Notes: a model not told the origin generated them from the letters alone. A DNA stretch of 64,000 bases from Betaproteobacteria bacterium HGW-Betaproteobacteria-1 (GCA_002842435.1 PHCX01000004.1:343382-407381), one strand, 5' to 3'. Positions 24,441-34,967 are shown, numbered from the stretch's first letter. Numbers and translations are program-made.

Positions 24441-25355
24441 ATGCCCTGGTCCTCAAACAAGTTTCGTGCAGTAGCGGCGCTCTTGCTGCTCTCCGTGCTA
24501 TGGGGGTACAACTGGGTAGTGATGAAGAATGCGCTGGTGGATGCCGGGCCTTTTCAGTTCGGGGCCCTGCGCAATCTGTTGGGTGCGCTTTGTCTACTGG
24601 GTTTGATACTTGTCCTGCGCAGGCCGATCAGGCCGAAGGAGATTCCGACGCTCATCGTGCTGGGATTGCTGCAGACCAGCGGTTTTACCGGCCTCATTAT
24701 CTGGGCGCTGGTGGAAGGGGGGGCCGGAAAGACGGCGGTGCTGACTTACACCATGCCATTCTGGGTCATGATCATGGCCTGGCCGCTGCTGGGCGAGAAG
24801 ATACAGGGCAGCCAATGGCTGGCAGCCCTGCTTTCGGTCATGGGCATATTGTTTATCCTCGATCCGCTGCATCTCGGCACGGACCTGTTCAGCATGGTCT
24901 TGGCCGTGCTTGCCGGCATCAGCTGGGCGCTGGCTGTGATGCTGGCAAAAAAACTGCATCAGCGTACGCCGGAACTGGACCTGCTCTCACTGACTGCATG
25001 GCAGATGCTGTTCGGTTCGCTGCCGATCGTCGTGGCGGCCTTCATCGTGCCGGCACCGCCCATTGACTGGACACCCTACTTCATCGGCGCAGTAATCTAT
25101 AACGCCGTTTTCTGCAATGCGCTGGCCTGGCTGCTCTGGCTTTATGCTCTGCAGCGGCTGGAGGCGGGTGTGGCCAGTATGGTTACTCTGCTGGCGCCTG
25201 TCATCGGTGTGCTGGCGGCCTGGTGGGAACTGCAGGAGCAGCCGAGCCATGGCGAGTTGTGGGGCATACTTTTCATTCTGGCCTCGCTCGTCATTATCTC
25301 GATCCGCGGCATGAGGCAGCATCAGAAAATCGATCCGGCAATGGCGCAGGAGTGA
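24441..25355 (+). CDS. EamA/DMT-family exporter
   Basis: A 304-residue inner-membrane protein with ten predicted helices in two EamA repeats. It begins FRAVAALLLLSVLWGYNWVV, the usual first helix, and the second repeat starts near FSMVLAVLAGISWALAVMLAKK. Such transporters export metabolites or drugs. Together with the MarR regulator and NTF2-like gene it looks like a small inducible efflux unit. The substrate cannot be read from sequence. Confidence 0.88.
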   Translation: MPWSSNKFRAVAALLLLSVLWGYNWVVMKNALVDAGPFQFGALRNLLGALCLLGLILVLRRPIRPKEIPTLIVLGLLQTSGFTGLIIWALVEGGAGKTAVLTYTMPFWVMIMAWPLLGEKIQGSQWLAALLSVMGILFILDPLHLGTDLFSMVLAVLAGISWALAVMLAKKLHQRTPELDLLSLTAWQMLFGSLPIVVAAFIVPAPPIDWTPYFIGAVIYNAVFCNALAWLLWLYALQRLEAGVASMVTLLAPVIGVLAAWWELQEQPSHGELWGILFILASLVIISIRGMRQHQKIDPAMAQE

Positions 25356-25410
25356 TGCCGTCCTGATATGCTAAAATCACGCGTATTTTAGACAGCTATC
25401 AGGGTAAAAA

Positions 25411-26139
25411 ATGGCAGGACATTCCAAGTGGGCCAATATTCAGCATCGCAAGGGTCGTCAGGATGCGAAGCGCGGCAAAATCTTTACACGTTTGATCAAG
25501 GAAATCACGGTAGCAGCCCGCATGGGCGGCGGTGATGTGGCAACCAATCCGAGGTTGCGCATGGCGGTGGATAAAGCCAAAAGCGAATCCATGCCGAAAG
25601 ACAATATCGAAAACGCCATCAAGCGTGGTTCCGGCACACTGGAAGGCGTCAATTACGAGGAAATCCGTTACGAAGGCTATGGCATTGGTGGTGCTGCCGT
25701 CATGGTTGATTGTCTGACCGACAACAAACAGCGCACGGTCGCCGATGTGCGTCATGCCTTCAGCAAGTTTGGCGGCAATCTCGGCACAGATGGTTCGGTT
25801 GCTTTCATGTTCAAGCACTGTGGCGTAATTCTGTTTGAGCCGGGCGCGAATGAAGATCAAGTGATGGAAGTTGCTCTGGAAGCCGGTGCGGAAGACATCG
25901 TCACCGATGAAGATGACGGCAGCATCGAAGTCATCACCCAGCCCAACGATTATCAGGCAGTGAAAGATGCGCTTGAGGCTGCAGGTCTCAAGCCTGCGCA
26001 TGGCGAAGTCACCATGCGTGCTGCTACTGATACGGTCTTTACCGGCGACGATGCAGTCAAAATGCAGAAGCTGCTGGATGCGCTGGACGACCTCGATGAT
26101 GTGCAGGAAGTTTATACCTCGGCCGTCATAGAAGAGTGA
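25411..26139 (+). CDS. yebC: YebC/PmpR-family protein
   Basis: A 242-residue cytoplasmic protein of the TACO1/YebC/PmpR family. The start [22 protein letters not shown] is diagnostic and [10 protein letters not shown] is intact. Members act as regulators or, in recent work, as ribosome-associated factors easing translation of proline stretches. Its stop overlaps the GTG start of ruvC by 4 bases, the usual yebC-ruvC pairing. Confidence 0.95.
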   Translation: MAGHSKWANIQHRKGRQDAKRGKIFTRLIKEITVAARMGGGDVATNPRLRMAVDKAKSESMPKDNIENAIKRGSGTLEGVNYEEIRYEGYGIGGAAVMVDCLTDNKQRTVADVRHAFSKFGGNLGTDGSVAFMFKHCGVILFEPGANEDQVMEVALEAGAEDIVTDEDDGSIEVITQPNDYQAVKDALEAAGLKPAHGEVTMRAATDTVFTGDDAVKMQKLLDALDDLDDVQEVYTSAVIEE

Positions 26140-26681
26140 CCGCAATCCGCATTCTTGGCATTGACCCGGGCCTGCGTCAGACAGGCTTCGGCGTTATCGA
26201 AAAGACTGGCGAAAAACTGCACTACATCGCCAGTGGCACGATCAAGACCACGACCGGCAAGGGTGCGGATATCGAAGACCTGCCAAGCCGGTTGAAAATC
26301 ATATTGGACAGCCTGTTCGAAGTGATTGATACCTATGCGCCGCAGCAGGTTGCCGTCGAGAAAGTCTTTGTCAATGTTAATCCGCAGTCCACGCTGCTGC
26401 TCGGTCAGGCACGCGGGGCTGCTATCAGCGCAGCCGTTATCCGTAATCTTACGGTGGCCGAATATACAGCACTGCAAGTCAAGCAGTCGGTCGTCGGCAA
26501 CGGCCATGCGGCCAAGGAGCAGGTGCAGGAGATGGTCAAGCGTCTGCTGAAACTGCCGGCCACGCCAAGCCCGGATTCTGCCGATGCACTGGCTTGCGCC
26601 ATCTGCCATGCGCATGGCGGTCAGGGCCTGGGAAAATTGGCGACAGCAGGTTTTCGTGTGCGCGGCGGTAGGCTAATATAA
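26136..26681 (+). CDS. ruvC: Holliday junction resolvase RuvC
   Basis: A 181-residue endonuclease that cuts Holliday junctions. Catalytic acidic residues are in [12 protein letters not shown] (Asp), VAVEKVFV (Glu) and [14 protein letters not shown] (two Asp). The GTG start lies inside the yebC stop region, giving translational coupling. First of ruvC-ruvA-ruvB. Confidence 0.96.
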   Translation: MTAIRILGIDPGLRQTGFGVIEKTGEKLHYIASGTIKTTTGKGADIEDLPSRLKIILDSLFEVIDTYAPQQVAVEKVFVNVNPQSTLLLGQARGAAISAAVIRNLTVAEYTALQVKQSVVGNGHAAKEQVQEMVKRLLKLPATPSPDSADALACAICHAHGGQGLGKLATAGFRVRGGRLI

Positions 26682-26744
26682 GCGCATGTCTGCGATTGCC
26701 CCCATCTCTCCGAATTCGCCAATTTCATTCTCGAGAAAGCTCCC

Positions 26745-27326
26745 ATGATCGGTCGCCTGAACGGTGTTCTGCTCGAAAAAACGCCACCATTGGTGCTGAT
26801 AGACGTCAATGGCGTCGGTTATGAGTGCGAGGTGCCGATGAGTACCTTCTATAACCTGCCGGCCATAGGTGAAAAGGTGGTGCTGCTCACCCAGTTTATC
26901 GTGCGGGAAGATGCGCAGTTGCTTTACGGTTTTGGCAGCGAGCGCGAGCGCCTGACCTTCCGGCAGTTGCTCAAGGTCAACGGTGTCGGTGCCAAATCGG
27001 CGTTATCCATTCTGAGCGGCCTATCCGTCGATGATCTGGTGGAGGCAGTTGCCCTGCAGGACACGGCCTTGCTGACACGAGTACCTGGTGTAGGTAAGAA
27101 AACTGCCGAAAGACTGCTTCTCGAACTCAAGGACAAGTTCTCCATTGATGGTATGTCCATCGCACAGGGCGGGCAGGCCAAATCCGCCAGCAGCGATGTG
27201 TTGAATGCCCTGCTTGCGCTGGGTTACAACGAGCGCGAAGCATTGGCTGCCGTCAAACAGTTGGCTGTAGACGTCAGTGTATCCGACGGTATCAAACAAG
27301 CGCTGAAATCGCTCTCCAAGACTTAG
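26745..27326 (+). CDS. ruvA: Holliday junction DNA helicase subunit RuvA
   Basis: A 193-residue protein that binds Holliday junctions as tetramers and loads RuvB. The OB domain begins [27 protein letters not shown]. Two helix-hairpin-helix motifs follow ([18 protein letters not shown] and [19 protein letters not shown]). The C-terminal domain [19 protein letters not shown] contacts RuvB. Confidence 0.97.
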   Translation: MIGRLNGVLLEKTPPLVLIDVNGVGYECEVPMSTFYNLPAIGEKVVLLTQFIVREDAQLLYGFGSERERLTFRQLLKVNGVGAKSALSILSGLSVDDLVEAVALQDTALLTRVPGVGKKTAERLLLELKDKFSIDGMSIAQGGQAKSASSDVLNALLALGYNEREALAAVKQLAVDVSVSDGIKQALKSLSKT

Positions 27327-27336
27327 GAATCAGGCG

Positions 27337-28374
27337 ATGATAGAAACTGACAGACTGATAGCCCCCGCTGCTGAAAGCCCGCAAGAGGAGGCAATTGAGC
27401 GCGCATTGCGCCCCAAGGCGCTGGATGAGTATATCGGTCAGGAAAAAGCGCGCGGCCAGCTGGAAATCTTCATCAATGCCGCCAGAGGGCGTTCTGAAGC
27501 GCTGGATCATGTCCTGCTGTTTGGTCCTCCGGGCTTGGGCAAGACGACGCTGGCCCATATCATCGCCAGGGAAATGGGCGTCAACTTGCGCCAGACTTCG
27601 GGGCCGGTGCTGGAACGTGCCGGCGATCTCGCTGCCCTGTTGACCAATCTCGAACCCAACGACGTGCTCTTCATCGACGAGATTCATCGCCTGTCGCCGG
27701 TGGTGGAGGAAATTCTCTATCCGGCGATGGAGGATTACCGGCTCGACATCATGATTGGCGAGGGCCCCGCAGCACGTTCCGTGCGGCTGGACCTGCCGCC
27801 ATTCACGCTGGTCGGCGCGACCACGCGTGCCGGCATGCTGACCAATCCCCTGCGCGACCGTTTCGGGATCGTCTCCCGCCTGGAGTTCTATACGGCCGCC
27901 GAACTGGCGAAGATCGTGCATCGTTCCGCCGATCTGCTGGAGGTCGCCATGCAAGCGGCGGGTGCGCTGGAAATCGCCAAACGCTCGCGCGGTACCCCGC
28001 GTATCGCCAATCGTCTGCTGCGGCGGGTGCGTGATTATGCGCAGGTCAAGGGTGACGGTACGGTTAATTCCGATATCGCTGACGCAGCACTGAAGATGCT
28101 GGATGTCGACAAGCTCGGTTTTGACGTGATGGACAGAAAGCTGCTGCAGGCCGTGCTGGAGAAATTCGGCGGTGGCCCGGTCGGCCTCGACAATCTGGCA
28201 GCTGCCATCGGCGAAGAGCGCGATACGATTGAGGATGTGCTGGAACCTTACCTGATTCAGCAGGGCTATCTGATGCGTACCCCGCGCGGCCGGGTGGCTA
28301 CGCAGCTGGCGTATCAGCATTTCGGCTTGGCAGTGCCAAGCAATCTGGCGAATGGAACGTTCTGGCAGGAATGA
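27337..28374 (+). CDS. ruvB: Holliday junction branch migration ATPase RuvB
   Basis: A 345-residue AAA+ motor. Walker A is [11 protein letters not shown], Walker B is [10 protein letters not shown], sensor 1 is [10 protein letters not shown] and the Arg finger region is [16 protein letters not shown]. The winged-helix C terminus ends [16 protein letters not shown]. Ten bases separate it from ruvA and its stop overlaps the ybgC start (ATGA). Confidence 0.97.
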   Translation: MIETDRLIAPAAESPQEEAIERALRPKALDEYIGQEKARGQLEIFINAARGRSEALDHVLLFGPPGLGKTTLAHIIAREMGVNLRQTSGPVLERAGDLAALLTNLEPNDVLFIDEIHRLSPVVEEILYPAMEDYRLDIMIGEGPAARSVRLDLPPFTLVGATTRAGMLTNPLRDRFGIVSRLEFYTAAELAKIVHRSADLLEVAMQAAGALEIAKRSRGTPRIANRLLRRVRDYAQVKGDGTVNSDIADAALKMLDVDKLGFDVMDRKLLQAVLEKFGGGPVGLDNLAAAIGEERDTIEDVLEPYLIQQGYLMRTPRGRVATQLAYQHFGLAVPSNLANGTFWQE

Positions 28375-28781
28375 ACAAGTTCGATTGGCCGGTACGCGTT
28401 TACTACGAAGACACCGATGGCGGTGGTGTGGTGTACCACGCCAATTATCTCAAGTTCATGGAGCGTGCCCGCACCGAGTGGTTGCGCAGCCTTGGTTTCG
28501 ATCAGAGTGAACTTAGAAATGAAATGGGCGTCATCTTCGTAGTGCGCAATATTGCGCTACAATACAGGCGCTCCGCGTATTTCGACGATGCGCTTACCGT
28601 GACAACAAGTCTTTCTAAAACTGGACGCAGTTTGCTCGTGTTTGAACAAACCATATACCGCAATCACGCCGTGTTGACCCAGGCGACTGTAGAAGTCGTT
28701 TGTGTCAGTGCCTCTGAGTTCAAGCCTGTCAGTATTCCCCATACCATCCGCCATGCCATGCATGCGCTTACTTCAAGCTAA
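28371..28781 (+). CDS. ybgC: YbgC-type acyl-CoA thioesterase (Tol-Pal associated)
   Basis: A 136-residue hot-dog thioesterase. The signature [20 protein letters not shown] contains the catalytic Asp, and [12 protein letters not shown] follows. It hydrolyses short or long acyl-CoA or acyl-ACP in E. coli and Helicobacter. First gene of the tol-pal cluster, overlapping ruvB by 4 bases, so recombination and envelope genes may be transcribed together. Confidence 0.93.
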   Translation: MNKFDWPVRVYYEDTDGGGVVYHANYLKFMERARTEWLRSLGFDQSELRNEMGVIFVVRNIALQYRRSAYFDDALTVTTSLSKTGRSLLVFEQTIYRNHAVLTQATVEVVCVSASEFKPVSIPHTIRHAMHALTSS

Positions 28782-28791
28782 TGGAGTCTGA

Positions 28792-29481
28792 ATGAACCCG
28801 ACTGATTTACATGCCACCACCGATATGTCCCTTATCGCGCTGGTATCCGGTGCCAGTGTGCCAGTGCAACTGGTGATGTTGCTGCTGGTGCTGGTCTCCC
28901 TTGCGTCCTGGTGGTACATCTTCATCAAGGTCTATACGCTGAAACGTGCAGAAGCAGAAGCCGAGGATTTCGAGGATCGGTTCTGGGCAGGTGGCGACCT
29001 CAACAAGCTCTACGAAGGTGTCACGTCCAGCCGTCACAAGCCGCAGGGCATGGCCAGTCTGTTCGAGGCCGGTTTCAAGGAATATGCGCGGCTCAGGCGC
29101 CAGGGCGGCATGGAGATCAGCGATACCATGGAAGGCGCAAGACGCGCGATGCGTGCGACCTATAACCGGGAAATGGATGAACTGGATGCGCACTTGCCAT
29201 TTCTCGCATCGGTTGGTTCTGTCAGTCCATATATCGGTCTGCTCGGTACGGTCTGGGGCATCATGAACGCCTTCCTCGGCCTGGCCAACACCGCGCAAGC
29301 GACATTGGCGCAGGTGGCGCCCGGGATTGCCGAGGCATTGATTGCCACCGCTATTGGTCTGTTCGCTGCGATCCCTGCAGTGATTGCTTACAACCGTTTT
29401 GCCTCTTCCGTCGACCGGCTTTCCGTGCGCTATGAAAGCTTTATCGAAGAGTTCACCAACATCCTGCAACGCAAGGTCTGA
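28792..29481 (+). CDS. tolQ: Tol-Pal system proton channel subunit TolQ
   Basis: A 229-residue inner-membrane protein with three helices (about 18-40, 130-155 and 168-190). Conserved MotA/TolQ/ExbB motifs are SVSPYIGLLGTVWGIMNAF and APGIAEALIATAIGLFAAIPAVIAYN. With TolR it forms the proton-driven motor that energises TolA during constriction of the outer membrane. Confidence 0.97.
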   Translation: MNPTDLHATTDMSLIALVSGASVPVQLVMLLLVLVSLASWWYIFIKVYTLKRAEAEAEDFEDRFWAGGDLNKLYEGVTSSRHKPQGMASLFEAGFKEYARLRRQGGMEISDTMEGARRAMRATYNREMDELDAHLPFLASVGSVSPYIGLLGTVWGIMNAFLGLANTAQATLAQVAPGIAEALIATAIGLFAAIPAVIAYNRFASSVDRLSVRYESFIEEFTNILQRKV

Positions 29482-29484
29482 GTC

Positions 29485-29883
29485 ATGATACGCCGCAAAT
29501 CCCGCCGCATGATGAACCAGATCAACGTCGTACCTTATATCGACGTCATGCTGGTGCTGTTGGTGATTTTCATGGTGACGGCGCCGATGACCAATCCCGG
29601 CGTGGTTGAGTTGCCCAGTGTCGGTCAGGCCCTGAAGCAGCCGAGCGCACCGCTGGTTTTGAGCGTCAAGGCGGACAAGCGTCTGGAGCTGGATGGAAAA
29701 CTGATGCAACGCGATGAGTTGCTGTTCGCGGTGCGTACCCAGCTGGAAAAGGATCCGCAGCGTTCGGTGGTCATCGCAGCGGACAAGAGCGTCGATTATG
29801 GTGAAGTGATCGCTGTGATGGATCTGATGAAACAGGGGAATGTGGAAAAAGTCGGCTTGCTGTTGAGTCCGGTAACGAATTGA
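29485..29883 (+). CDS. tolR: Tol-Pal system protein TolR
   Basis: A 132-residue protein with one membrane helix (about 15-35) carrying the proton-path Asp in NVVPYIDVMLVLLVIFMV. The periplasmic domain ends in GEVIAVMDLMKQGNVEKVGL. Three bases after tolQ. Confidence 0.97.
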   Translation: MIRRKSRRMMNQINVVPYIDVMLVLLVIFMVTAPMTNPGVVELPSVGQALKQPSAPLVLSVKADKRLELDGKLMQRDELLFAVRTQLEKDPQRSVVIAADKSVDYGEVIAVMDLMKQGNVEKVGLLLSPVTN

Positions 29884-29889
29884 TTTTGC

Positions 29890-30651
29890 ATGATACGACC
29901 CCATGAGAATCCGGTAGCGCTGAAGGCGGGGGCATTTTCCCTGCTGGTGCATGTGCTGCTGCTCGGCCTGTTGCTGATATCCTTCAACTGGAAAGTCGTG
30001 CAGCCTGCCAGCATTGCGACCGTAGAGTTATGGTCCGAATTGCCGAGCAAGCCTGTGGTGGCGCAGCCGATACCAGAACCACCCAAGCCGGTGTCGAAAC
30101 CGCTGCCCGAGCTTGAACCCAAGCCGGTGTCGAAACCGGAATCGAAGGCCGATATCGAGGTGAAGAAGGAACCGCCCAAACCTGAACCGCCGAAACCGAA
30201 GGAAGAGCCCAAGAAACCCGAGGTGAAGAAGCCTGTGGTTAAAAAGCCACCGCAGGATGATGCGTTGGAGAAATTGAAACAGGCCATGCTGGAAGACCAA
30301 CCCAATCTGGACAGCAGTTCCGCGCCGGCCGGCCCGCCTGCCATGTCTGCAGAGCAGCAGGGCGAAGTGAACGAATTCATTAATAAGATTCGTAACAAGG
30401 TGCACCAGAACGTCAACCAGCAGCTCTGTGGCAGCGGAAATCCGGAGCTGGAGTTCGCCATGTCGCTGGCACCCACGGGGGAAATTGTCGGTACGCCGAG
30501 AATGCTGAAAGGCAGCGGCATTGCTGCCTGCGATGAGTCGGTCGAACGGGCGATATTGCTGGCGCAGCCTTTGCCGGTACCGAAAGAGGCGGATCTGTTT
30601 GCCCGCTTCCGGGATTTGAAATTGAAGTTTCATCCCAAGGGCGGCAATTAG
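29890..30651 (+). CDS. tolA: Tol-Pal system protein TolA
   Basis: A 253-residue protein, shorter than the E. coli one (421). An N-terminal anchor (about 15-35) is followed by a Pro/Lys/Glu-rich rod (about 55-120, many PKPVSKP and KPEPPKP units) instead of the long Ala/Lys/Glu coil. The compact C-terminal TonB/TolA domain (about 155-253) includes NQQLCGSGNPELEFAMSLAPTGEI, with two Cys that may form a disulfide. It spans the periplasm to reach TolB and Pal. Confidence 0.93.
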   Translation: MIRPHENPVALKAGAFSLLVHVLLLGLLLISFNWKVVQPASIATVELWSELPSKPVVAQPIPEPPKPVSKPLPELEPKPVSKPESKADIEVKKEPPKPEPPKPKEEPKKPEVKKPVVKKPPQDDALEKLKQAMLEDQPNLDSSSAPAGPPAMSAEQQGEVNEFINKIRNKVHQNVNQQLCGSGNPELEFAMSLAPTGEIVGTPRMLKGSGIAACDESVERAILLAQPLPVPKEADLFARFRDLKLKFHPKGGN

Positions 30652-30703
30652 AAAGTATTTGATTATTTGCAGAAACCTGAATGAATAAGGGAACTTTGAA
30701 TAT

Positions 30704-32023
30704 ATGAGGCCTACTAATTCAACTATGAGCAAAATTCTGGATCGACTGCGGTTATTCTTTGGTGCACTGATGCTTTGCTTGCCGTTCGGCAGTCAGGCGG
30801 CACTCACTATCGAGATCGTTGGTGGCGCAGCTCAGCAGATTCCGATTGCGATTGTGCCGTTCACTCAGCCATCAGGTCTTTCCATCAAGGAGCAGGATGC
30901 GGTCGCTAATGTGATTGGCGCCGATCTGCGCCGAAGCGGGCTTTTCAGGGTGCTGGAAACGCGTGGTGTGGCCAATCAGCCCAAGGATATCTCGGAAGTG
31001 CGTTATCCTGAATGGGCTGCGTTGCAGGCGCAGGCCTTGACCATTGGCAGTATCGAGACGCTACCGAACAATCGTCTGAAAGTCACTTTCCGTTTGCTCG
31101 ATGTACTGAAGCAAACGCAGCTGGTCGGCATGGAATACAACATCGCACCCAATCAACTGAGAATGACGGCACACAAGATCGCGGACGTGATCTATGAAAA
31201 ACTCACTGGCGAGCAGGGTGTCTTTGCCACGCGGGTGACTTACGTCTCCAAGATCGGCAATCGCTACACGCTGCAGGTTGCAGATGTCGATGGTTTCAAT
31301 CCGCAAACCATCGTCTCTTCCGCCGAGCCTATCATCTCGCCAAAGTGGTCACCGGATGGCACAAAAATCGCTTATGTTTCCTTTGAGAAAAAGAAGCCGA
31401 TCGTCTATGTGCAGTCGCTGGTATCCGGCCAACGCTATGTGCTGGCCAATTTCAAGGGAAATAACAGTGCGCCGGCATGGTCGCCGGACGGCAAGAAACT
31501 GGCGATCGTGCTCACACATGGTGCAAATTCGCAGGTGTATTCCATCAATGCTGATGGTACTGGCCTGAAGCAACTGACCAGAAGCAGTGCCATTGATACC
31601 GAGCCGGTCTGGTCTCCGGATGGGCAGCATATCTACTTTACGTCCGACCGGGGCGGGTCGCCGCAGGTTTATCGCATATCTGCTTCTGGCGATAATCCGC
31701 AGCGTGTGACCTTTGAAGGCAGTTACAATGTATGTCCGCGTATTTCGCCGGATGGTAAATCGCTGGCTTTCATCCGGCGCAATGGTGATGGCATGCGTGT
31801 CGCGATTCAGGATCTGGCCACTAACCAGGTTCAGGTGTTGAGCGATACGACCATGGATGAGTCGCCAAGCTTTGCGCCCAATGGCCGCATGCTGCTTTAC
31901 GCCACCAAGATGAATGGCAAGGGGACGTTAGCCGCGGTTTCTGCGGATGGCCGGGTCAAGCAGCGCCTGAGTGAGTCTGGTGGCGATGTCAGAGAGCCTG
32001 CCTGGGGGCCGTTGATGAATTGA
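30704..32023 (+). CDS. tolB: Tol-Pal system beta-propeller protein TolB
   Basis: A periplasmic protein of 439 residues from the ATG at 30704 (AAGGGA upstream), or 432 from the ATG at 30725. The signal peptide ends GSQA. An N-terminal alpha/beta domain (about 35-160) is followed by a six-bladed propeller with repeats such as SPKWSPDGTKIAYVS, APAWSPDGKKLAIVL and EPVWSPDGQHIYFTSDR. It binds Pal and is pulled off by TolA. Confidence 0.96.
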   Translation: MRPTNSTMSKILDRLRLFFGALMLCLPFGSQAALTIEIVGGAAQQIPIAIVPFTQPSGLSIKEQDAVANVIGADLRRSGLFRVLETRGVANQPKDISEVRYPEWAALQAQALTIGSIETLPNNRLKVTFRLLDVLKQTQLVGMEYNIAPNQLRMTAHKIADVIYEKLTGEQGVFATRVTYVSKIGNRYTLQVADVDGFNPQTIVSSAEPIISPKWSPDGTKIAYVSFEKKKPIVYVQSLVSGQRYVLANFKGNNSAPAWSPDGKKLAIVLTHGANSQVYSINADGTGLKQLTRSSAIDTEPVWSPDGQHIYFTSDRGGSPQVYRISASGDNPQRVTFEGSYNVCPRISPDGKSLAFIRRNGDGMRVAIQDLATNQVQVLSDTTMDESPSFAPNGRMLLYATKMNGKGTLAAVSADGRVKQRLSESGGDVREPAWGPLMN

Positions 32024-32125
32024 GGTTTTTAAGTGGTAGTAGTGAGTCGTGATTTTGCAATCATGTTTTTTTAATGTAACGTACGTCTGTAGTCGCATAC
32101 AGCTTCAAAACTAAGGAGAGTAATA

Positions 32126-32656
32126 ATGAATAAAGGTCTAATCGGTACCATTTTGCTGGCAGTGATGCTCACGGCTTGTTCGAGCAAGCCCATGAAGGAT
32201 GCTGCAACTGTCGATGACAAGAGTGTGTCCTCAGCCCCGGCTGCAACAGTGGATGACGGCGCAGCGACTTCAGGTGCAGCTACTTCGTCCATGGACGTCA
32301 ACCCATTGAAGGATCCAAACAACATTCTTTCACAACGCAGCATCTACTTCGATTTCGACAAGGATGATGTCAAGGCCGAGTTCCGTCCTCTGATTGAAGC
32401 TCACGCTAAATATCTGAACCAGAACAGTGGCGCATCCATCACGCTGGAAGGTCATGCTGACGAAATCGGTACTCGCGAGTACAACCTTTCTCTGGGTCAG
32501 CGTCGTTCCGTCTCCGTCAAGAAGGTCATGAACCTGCTGGGCGTACAGGACAGCCAGATCGAAACCGTCAGCTACGGTGAAGAAAGGGCGACTGGTACCG
32601 ATAGCACAAGCCGTGCAAAAGACCGTCGTGTTGATATCATCTACAAAGGCGAATAA
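32126..32656 (+). CDS. pal: Peptidoglycan-associated lipoprotein Pal
   Basis: A 176-residue outer-membrane lipoprotein (lipobox LTAC, Cys18). A short Ala/Ser-rich linker precedes the OmpA-like domain: IYFDFDKDDVKAEFRPLIE, LEGHADEIGTREYNLSLGQRR, then the peptidoglycan-binding SYGEERATG. GGAGAG precedes the ATG. It may also have its own promoter in the 102-base gap after tolB. Confidence 0.97.
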   Translation: MNKGLIGTILLAVMLTACSSKPMKDAATVDDKSVSSAPAATVDDGAATSGAATSSMDVNPLKDPNNILSQRSIYFDFDKDDVKAEFRPLIEAHAKYLNQNSGASITLEGHADEIGTREYNLSLGQRRSVSVKKVMNLLGVQDSQIETVSYGEERATGTDSTSRAKDRRVDIIYKGE

Positions 32657-32670
32657 TTAAAGGTTGAATG

Positions 32671-33471
32671 ATGCGTTTTCTGTTTCTGGGTTCGGTCTTA
32701 TTGTTTGCCTTGTCACAAAACGCCCATGCGTTTCTTGAGGACAAGGAAGCACGTAAAAAAATTACGGAGAATCAGACTCAGAATCAGACAGCCTTTGATG
32801 AACTGAGAAAGAATCAGCAGGCTCTGGAAGAGAGGGTGGCTGCCATTGAGGCCATCGTCAAAGGCCGGGGCCTGCTTGATTTGCTGAGCCAGGTCGAGCA
32901 ACTGAATCAGGAACTCAGCCGGGTCAAGGGCGAACTGGAAGTCGCCACGCACAACATTGCAAGCACGCAGCAACGTCAGCGTGATTTGTATGCAGATACC
33001 GATACCCGTTTGCGTCAGCTGGAAGGCGCCGCAAGCCACGCAACTGCAGGAGGCGAGGCGGCGGCGGATACGGCAGTGTCGGCAGAAGAGGCTGCCGAGT
33101 TCGATGCGGCCATGGCCTTGGTCAAGGCATCCAAGCACCGCGAAGCTTTTGAAGCGCTGAACAAGTTCATACAGGCTCACCCTGCAAGCCCACGTTTGCC
33201 TGACGCCCAGTACGCGCTGGGTTATGCGCAATTTTCACTGAAGAACTACAAGGCGGCCATCGCGACTCAGGAAAAGCTGTTGCAGCAGTTCCCTGATCAT
33301 GCCAAGGCGCCGGATGCGATGTTCAATATCGCCAATTCACAGATTCAACTGTCGGATGTTGAAGGTGCAAAGAAAACACTTCGCATTCTGCTCGGTCAAT
33401 ATCCGCAGAGTGCGGTGGCACCCAATGCGCAACAGCGCCTGAAGGTGCTTGAGTCCATTAAATCGAGATAA
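32671..33471 (+). CDS. cpoB: Cell division coordinator CpoB (YbgF)
   Basis: A periplasmic protein of 266 residues (an ATG three bases upstream is an alternative). The signal peptide ends NAHA. A trimerising coiled coil (about 25-115, rich in Gln/Glu/Leu) leads through an Ala-rich linker to TPR repeats (about 145-266: YALGYAQFSLKNYKAAIATQEKLLQQFP, then NIANSQIQLSDVEGAKKTL). It links Tol-Pal to septal peptidoglycan synthesis. Last gene of the tol-pal run. Confidence 0.93.
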   Translation: MRFLFLGSVLLFALSQNAHAFLEDKEARKKITENQTQNQTAFDELRKNQQALEERVAAIEAIVKGRGLLDLLSQVEQLNQELSRVKGELEVATHNIASTQQRQRDLYADTDTRLRQLEGAASHATAGGEAAADTAVSAEEAAEFDAAMALVKASKHREAFEALNKFIQAHPASPRLPDAQYALGYAQFSLKNYKAAIATQEKLLQQFPDHAKAPDAMFNIANSQIQLSDVEGAKKTLRILLGQYPQSAVAPNAQQRLKVLESIKSR

Positions 33472-33575
33472 CCAGCTCCAAATCTCTCAAGCAAGCGGAT
33501 TGCTACTCCCGGGCGTATAATCACGCTTCAAATTTTTTTGGCGCCACCACTCGCGCCTGACCCATCACAAGATTT

Positions 33576-34214
33576 ATGACACTGAAAGTACATGAGATTT
33601 TTCATTCCGTGCAGGGGGAATCCTCCCGTATTGGCCTGCCTACGGTATTCGTGCGCCTGACCGGCTGTCCCATGCGCTGTGTCTATTGTGATACGGAGTA
33701 TGCCTTCTCGGGCGGCAGCAATATGTCGCTGGAACAGATCATGGAAAAGGTGGTGGGCTATGGTGCGCGCTATGTCACAGTGACCGGTGGAGAGCCTCTT
33801 GCCCAGAAAAAATGCCTGGAACTCTTGAGCAGGCTGTGCGATGCGGGTTATGAGGTCTCGCTGGAAACTGGCGGTGCTATCGATACCAGCGGTGTCGACC
33901 CGCGTGTGGCGGTGATTCTGGATGTCAAGACCCCGGGTTCGGGGGAGATGGAAAACAATCGCTGGGATAATCTGCAACGGCTGAAATCCAATGATGAGGT
34001 GAAGTTCGTTCTGTGTGACCGGGCGGATTATGACTGGGCCAAAAAAATCCTTGCCGAGCACGACATCGCAGAAAAATGCAGTGTGCTGTTTTCACCGGTG
34101 CATGGCCGGCTTGATGCCGCAGCACTGGCGGAATGGATTCTGGCAGACCGGCTGCCTGTCCGCATGCAGGTGCAACTGCACAAGATTTTATGGGGCGAAA
34201 AGCCCGGTGTTTAG
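33576..34214 (+). CDS. queE: 7-carboxy-7-deazaguanine synthase
   Basis: A 212-residue radical SAM enzyme of queuosine synthesis. The cluster motif is CPMRCVYC (CxxxCxxC), the SAM-binding motif is TVTGGEPLAQ, and the substrate loop begins HSVQGESSRIGLPTVFVRL. It is followed 9 bases later by queC. The last residues QLHKILWGEKPGV match the usual family end. Confidence 0.96.
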   Translation: MTLKVHEIFHSVQGESSRIGLPTVFVRLTGCPMRCVYCDTEYAFSGGSNMSLEQIMEKVVGYGARYVTVTGGEPLAQKKCLELLSRLCDAGYEVSLETGGAIDTSGVDPRVAVILDVKTPGSGEMENNRWDNLQRLKSNDEVKFVLCDRADYDWAKKILAEHDIAEKCSVLFSPVHGRLDAAALAEWILADRLPVRMQVQLHKILWGEKPGV

Positions 34215-34223
34215 GAATTGCAG

Positions 34224-34967
34224 ATGAAGAATGTAGCCGCAAAGGGCAAGTCCGCCGAGCGCCCGCCGCGTAGCGGCGACCTCGGCGCCAAAGCCGTTGT
34301 GCTCCTCTCCGGCGGACTGGATTCTGCCACCGTGCTGGCCATTGCGCGCAGTCAGGGCTATGAGTGTTACTGCCTGAGCCTTGATTATCACCAGCGTCAT
34401 GTGGCTGAACTGAAGGCAGCCGAAAAAATCGCCAAAACACTGGGCGCTGCTACGCACCGCACAGCACAGCTCGATCTTTCGATGTTCGGCGGCTCCGCGC
34501 TGACGGATGAGCATATCGACGTGCCGCAGTCGCCCACCGATGGCATCCCGGTCACTTATGTGCCGGCGCGCAACACCATCATGCTGTCACTGGCGCTGGC
34601 CTGGGCAGAAGCACTGGATGCGCGGGATATTTTTATTGGAGTCAATGCGCTGGATTATTCCGGATATCCGGATTGCCGCAAGGAATATGTGGAGGCCTTC
34701 CAGCGCATGGCCAATCTGGCGACCAAATCGGCGGTGGAGGGTCGTACCATTACCGTCCATGCACCACTGATCGACATGAGCAAGGCGCAGATCATTCAGC
34801 AGGGTACGAAACTGGGTGTCGATTATGGCATGACGGTATCCTGCTATCAGGCTGACGCTCAAGGCCGGGCCTGCGGTTTGTGTGATTCATGCCGCCTCCG
34901 CCGTGACGGCTTTGCTGCCAGCGGTATCGCTGACCCGACGGCATATCAAAATTCTGCGCAGGTGTGA
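34224..34967 (+). CDS. queC: 7-cyano-7-deazaguanine synthase
   Basis: A 247-residue PP-loop ATPase making preQ0. The ATG at 34224 follows AGGA. The P-loop is [14 protein letters not shown], and the C-terminal zinc site is [17 protein letters not shown]. The N terminus carries about 20 extra basic residues ([15 protein letters not shown]) before the P-loop, longer than in most QueC proteins; an internal start is not obvious. Confidence 0.95.
   Translation: MKNVAAKGKSAERPPRSGDLGAKAVVLLSGGLDSATVLAIARSQGYECYCLSLDYHQRHVAELKAAEKIAKTLGAATHRTAQLDLSMFGGSALTDEHIDVPQSPTDGIPVTYVPARNTIMLSLALAWAEALDARDIFIGVNALDYSGYPDCRKEYVEAFQRMANLATKSAVEGRTITVHAPLIDMSKAQIIQQGTKLGVDYGMTVSCYQADAQGRACGLCDSCRLRRDGFAASGIADPTAYQNSAQV

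Noticed and set aside
28807..29952. 381-codon minus-strand frame opposite tolQ-tolR
   Set aside because: Runs through two certain genes in antisense; no domain and no ribosome binding site.
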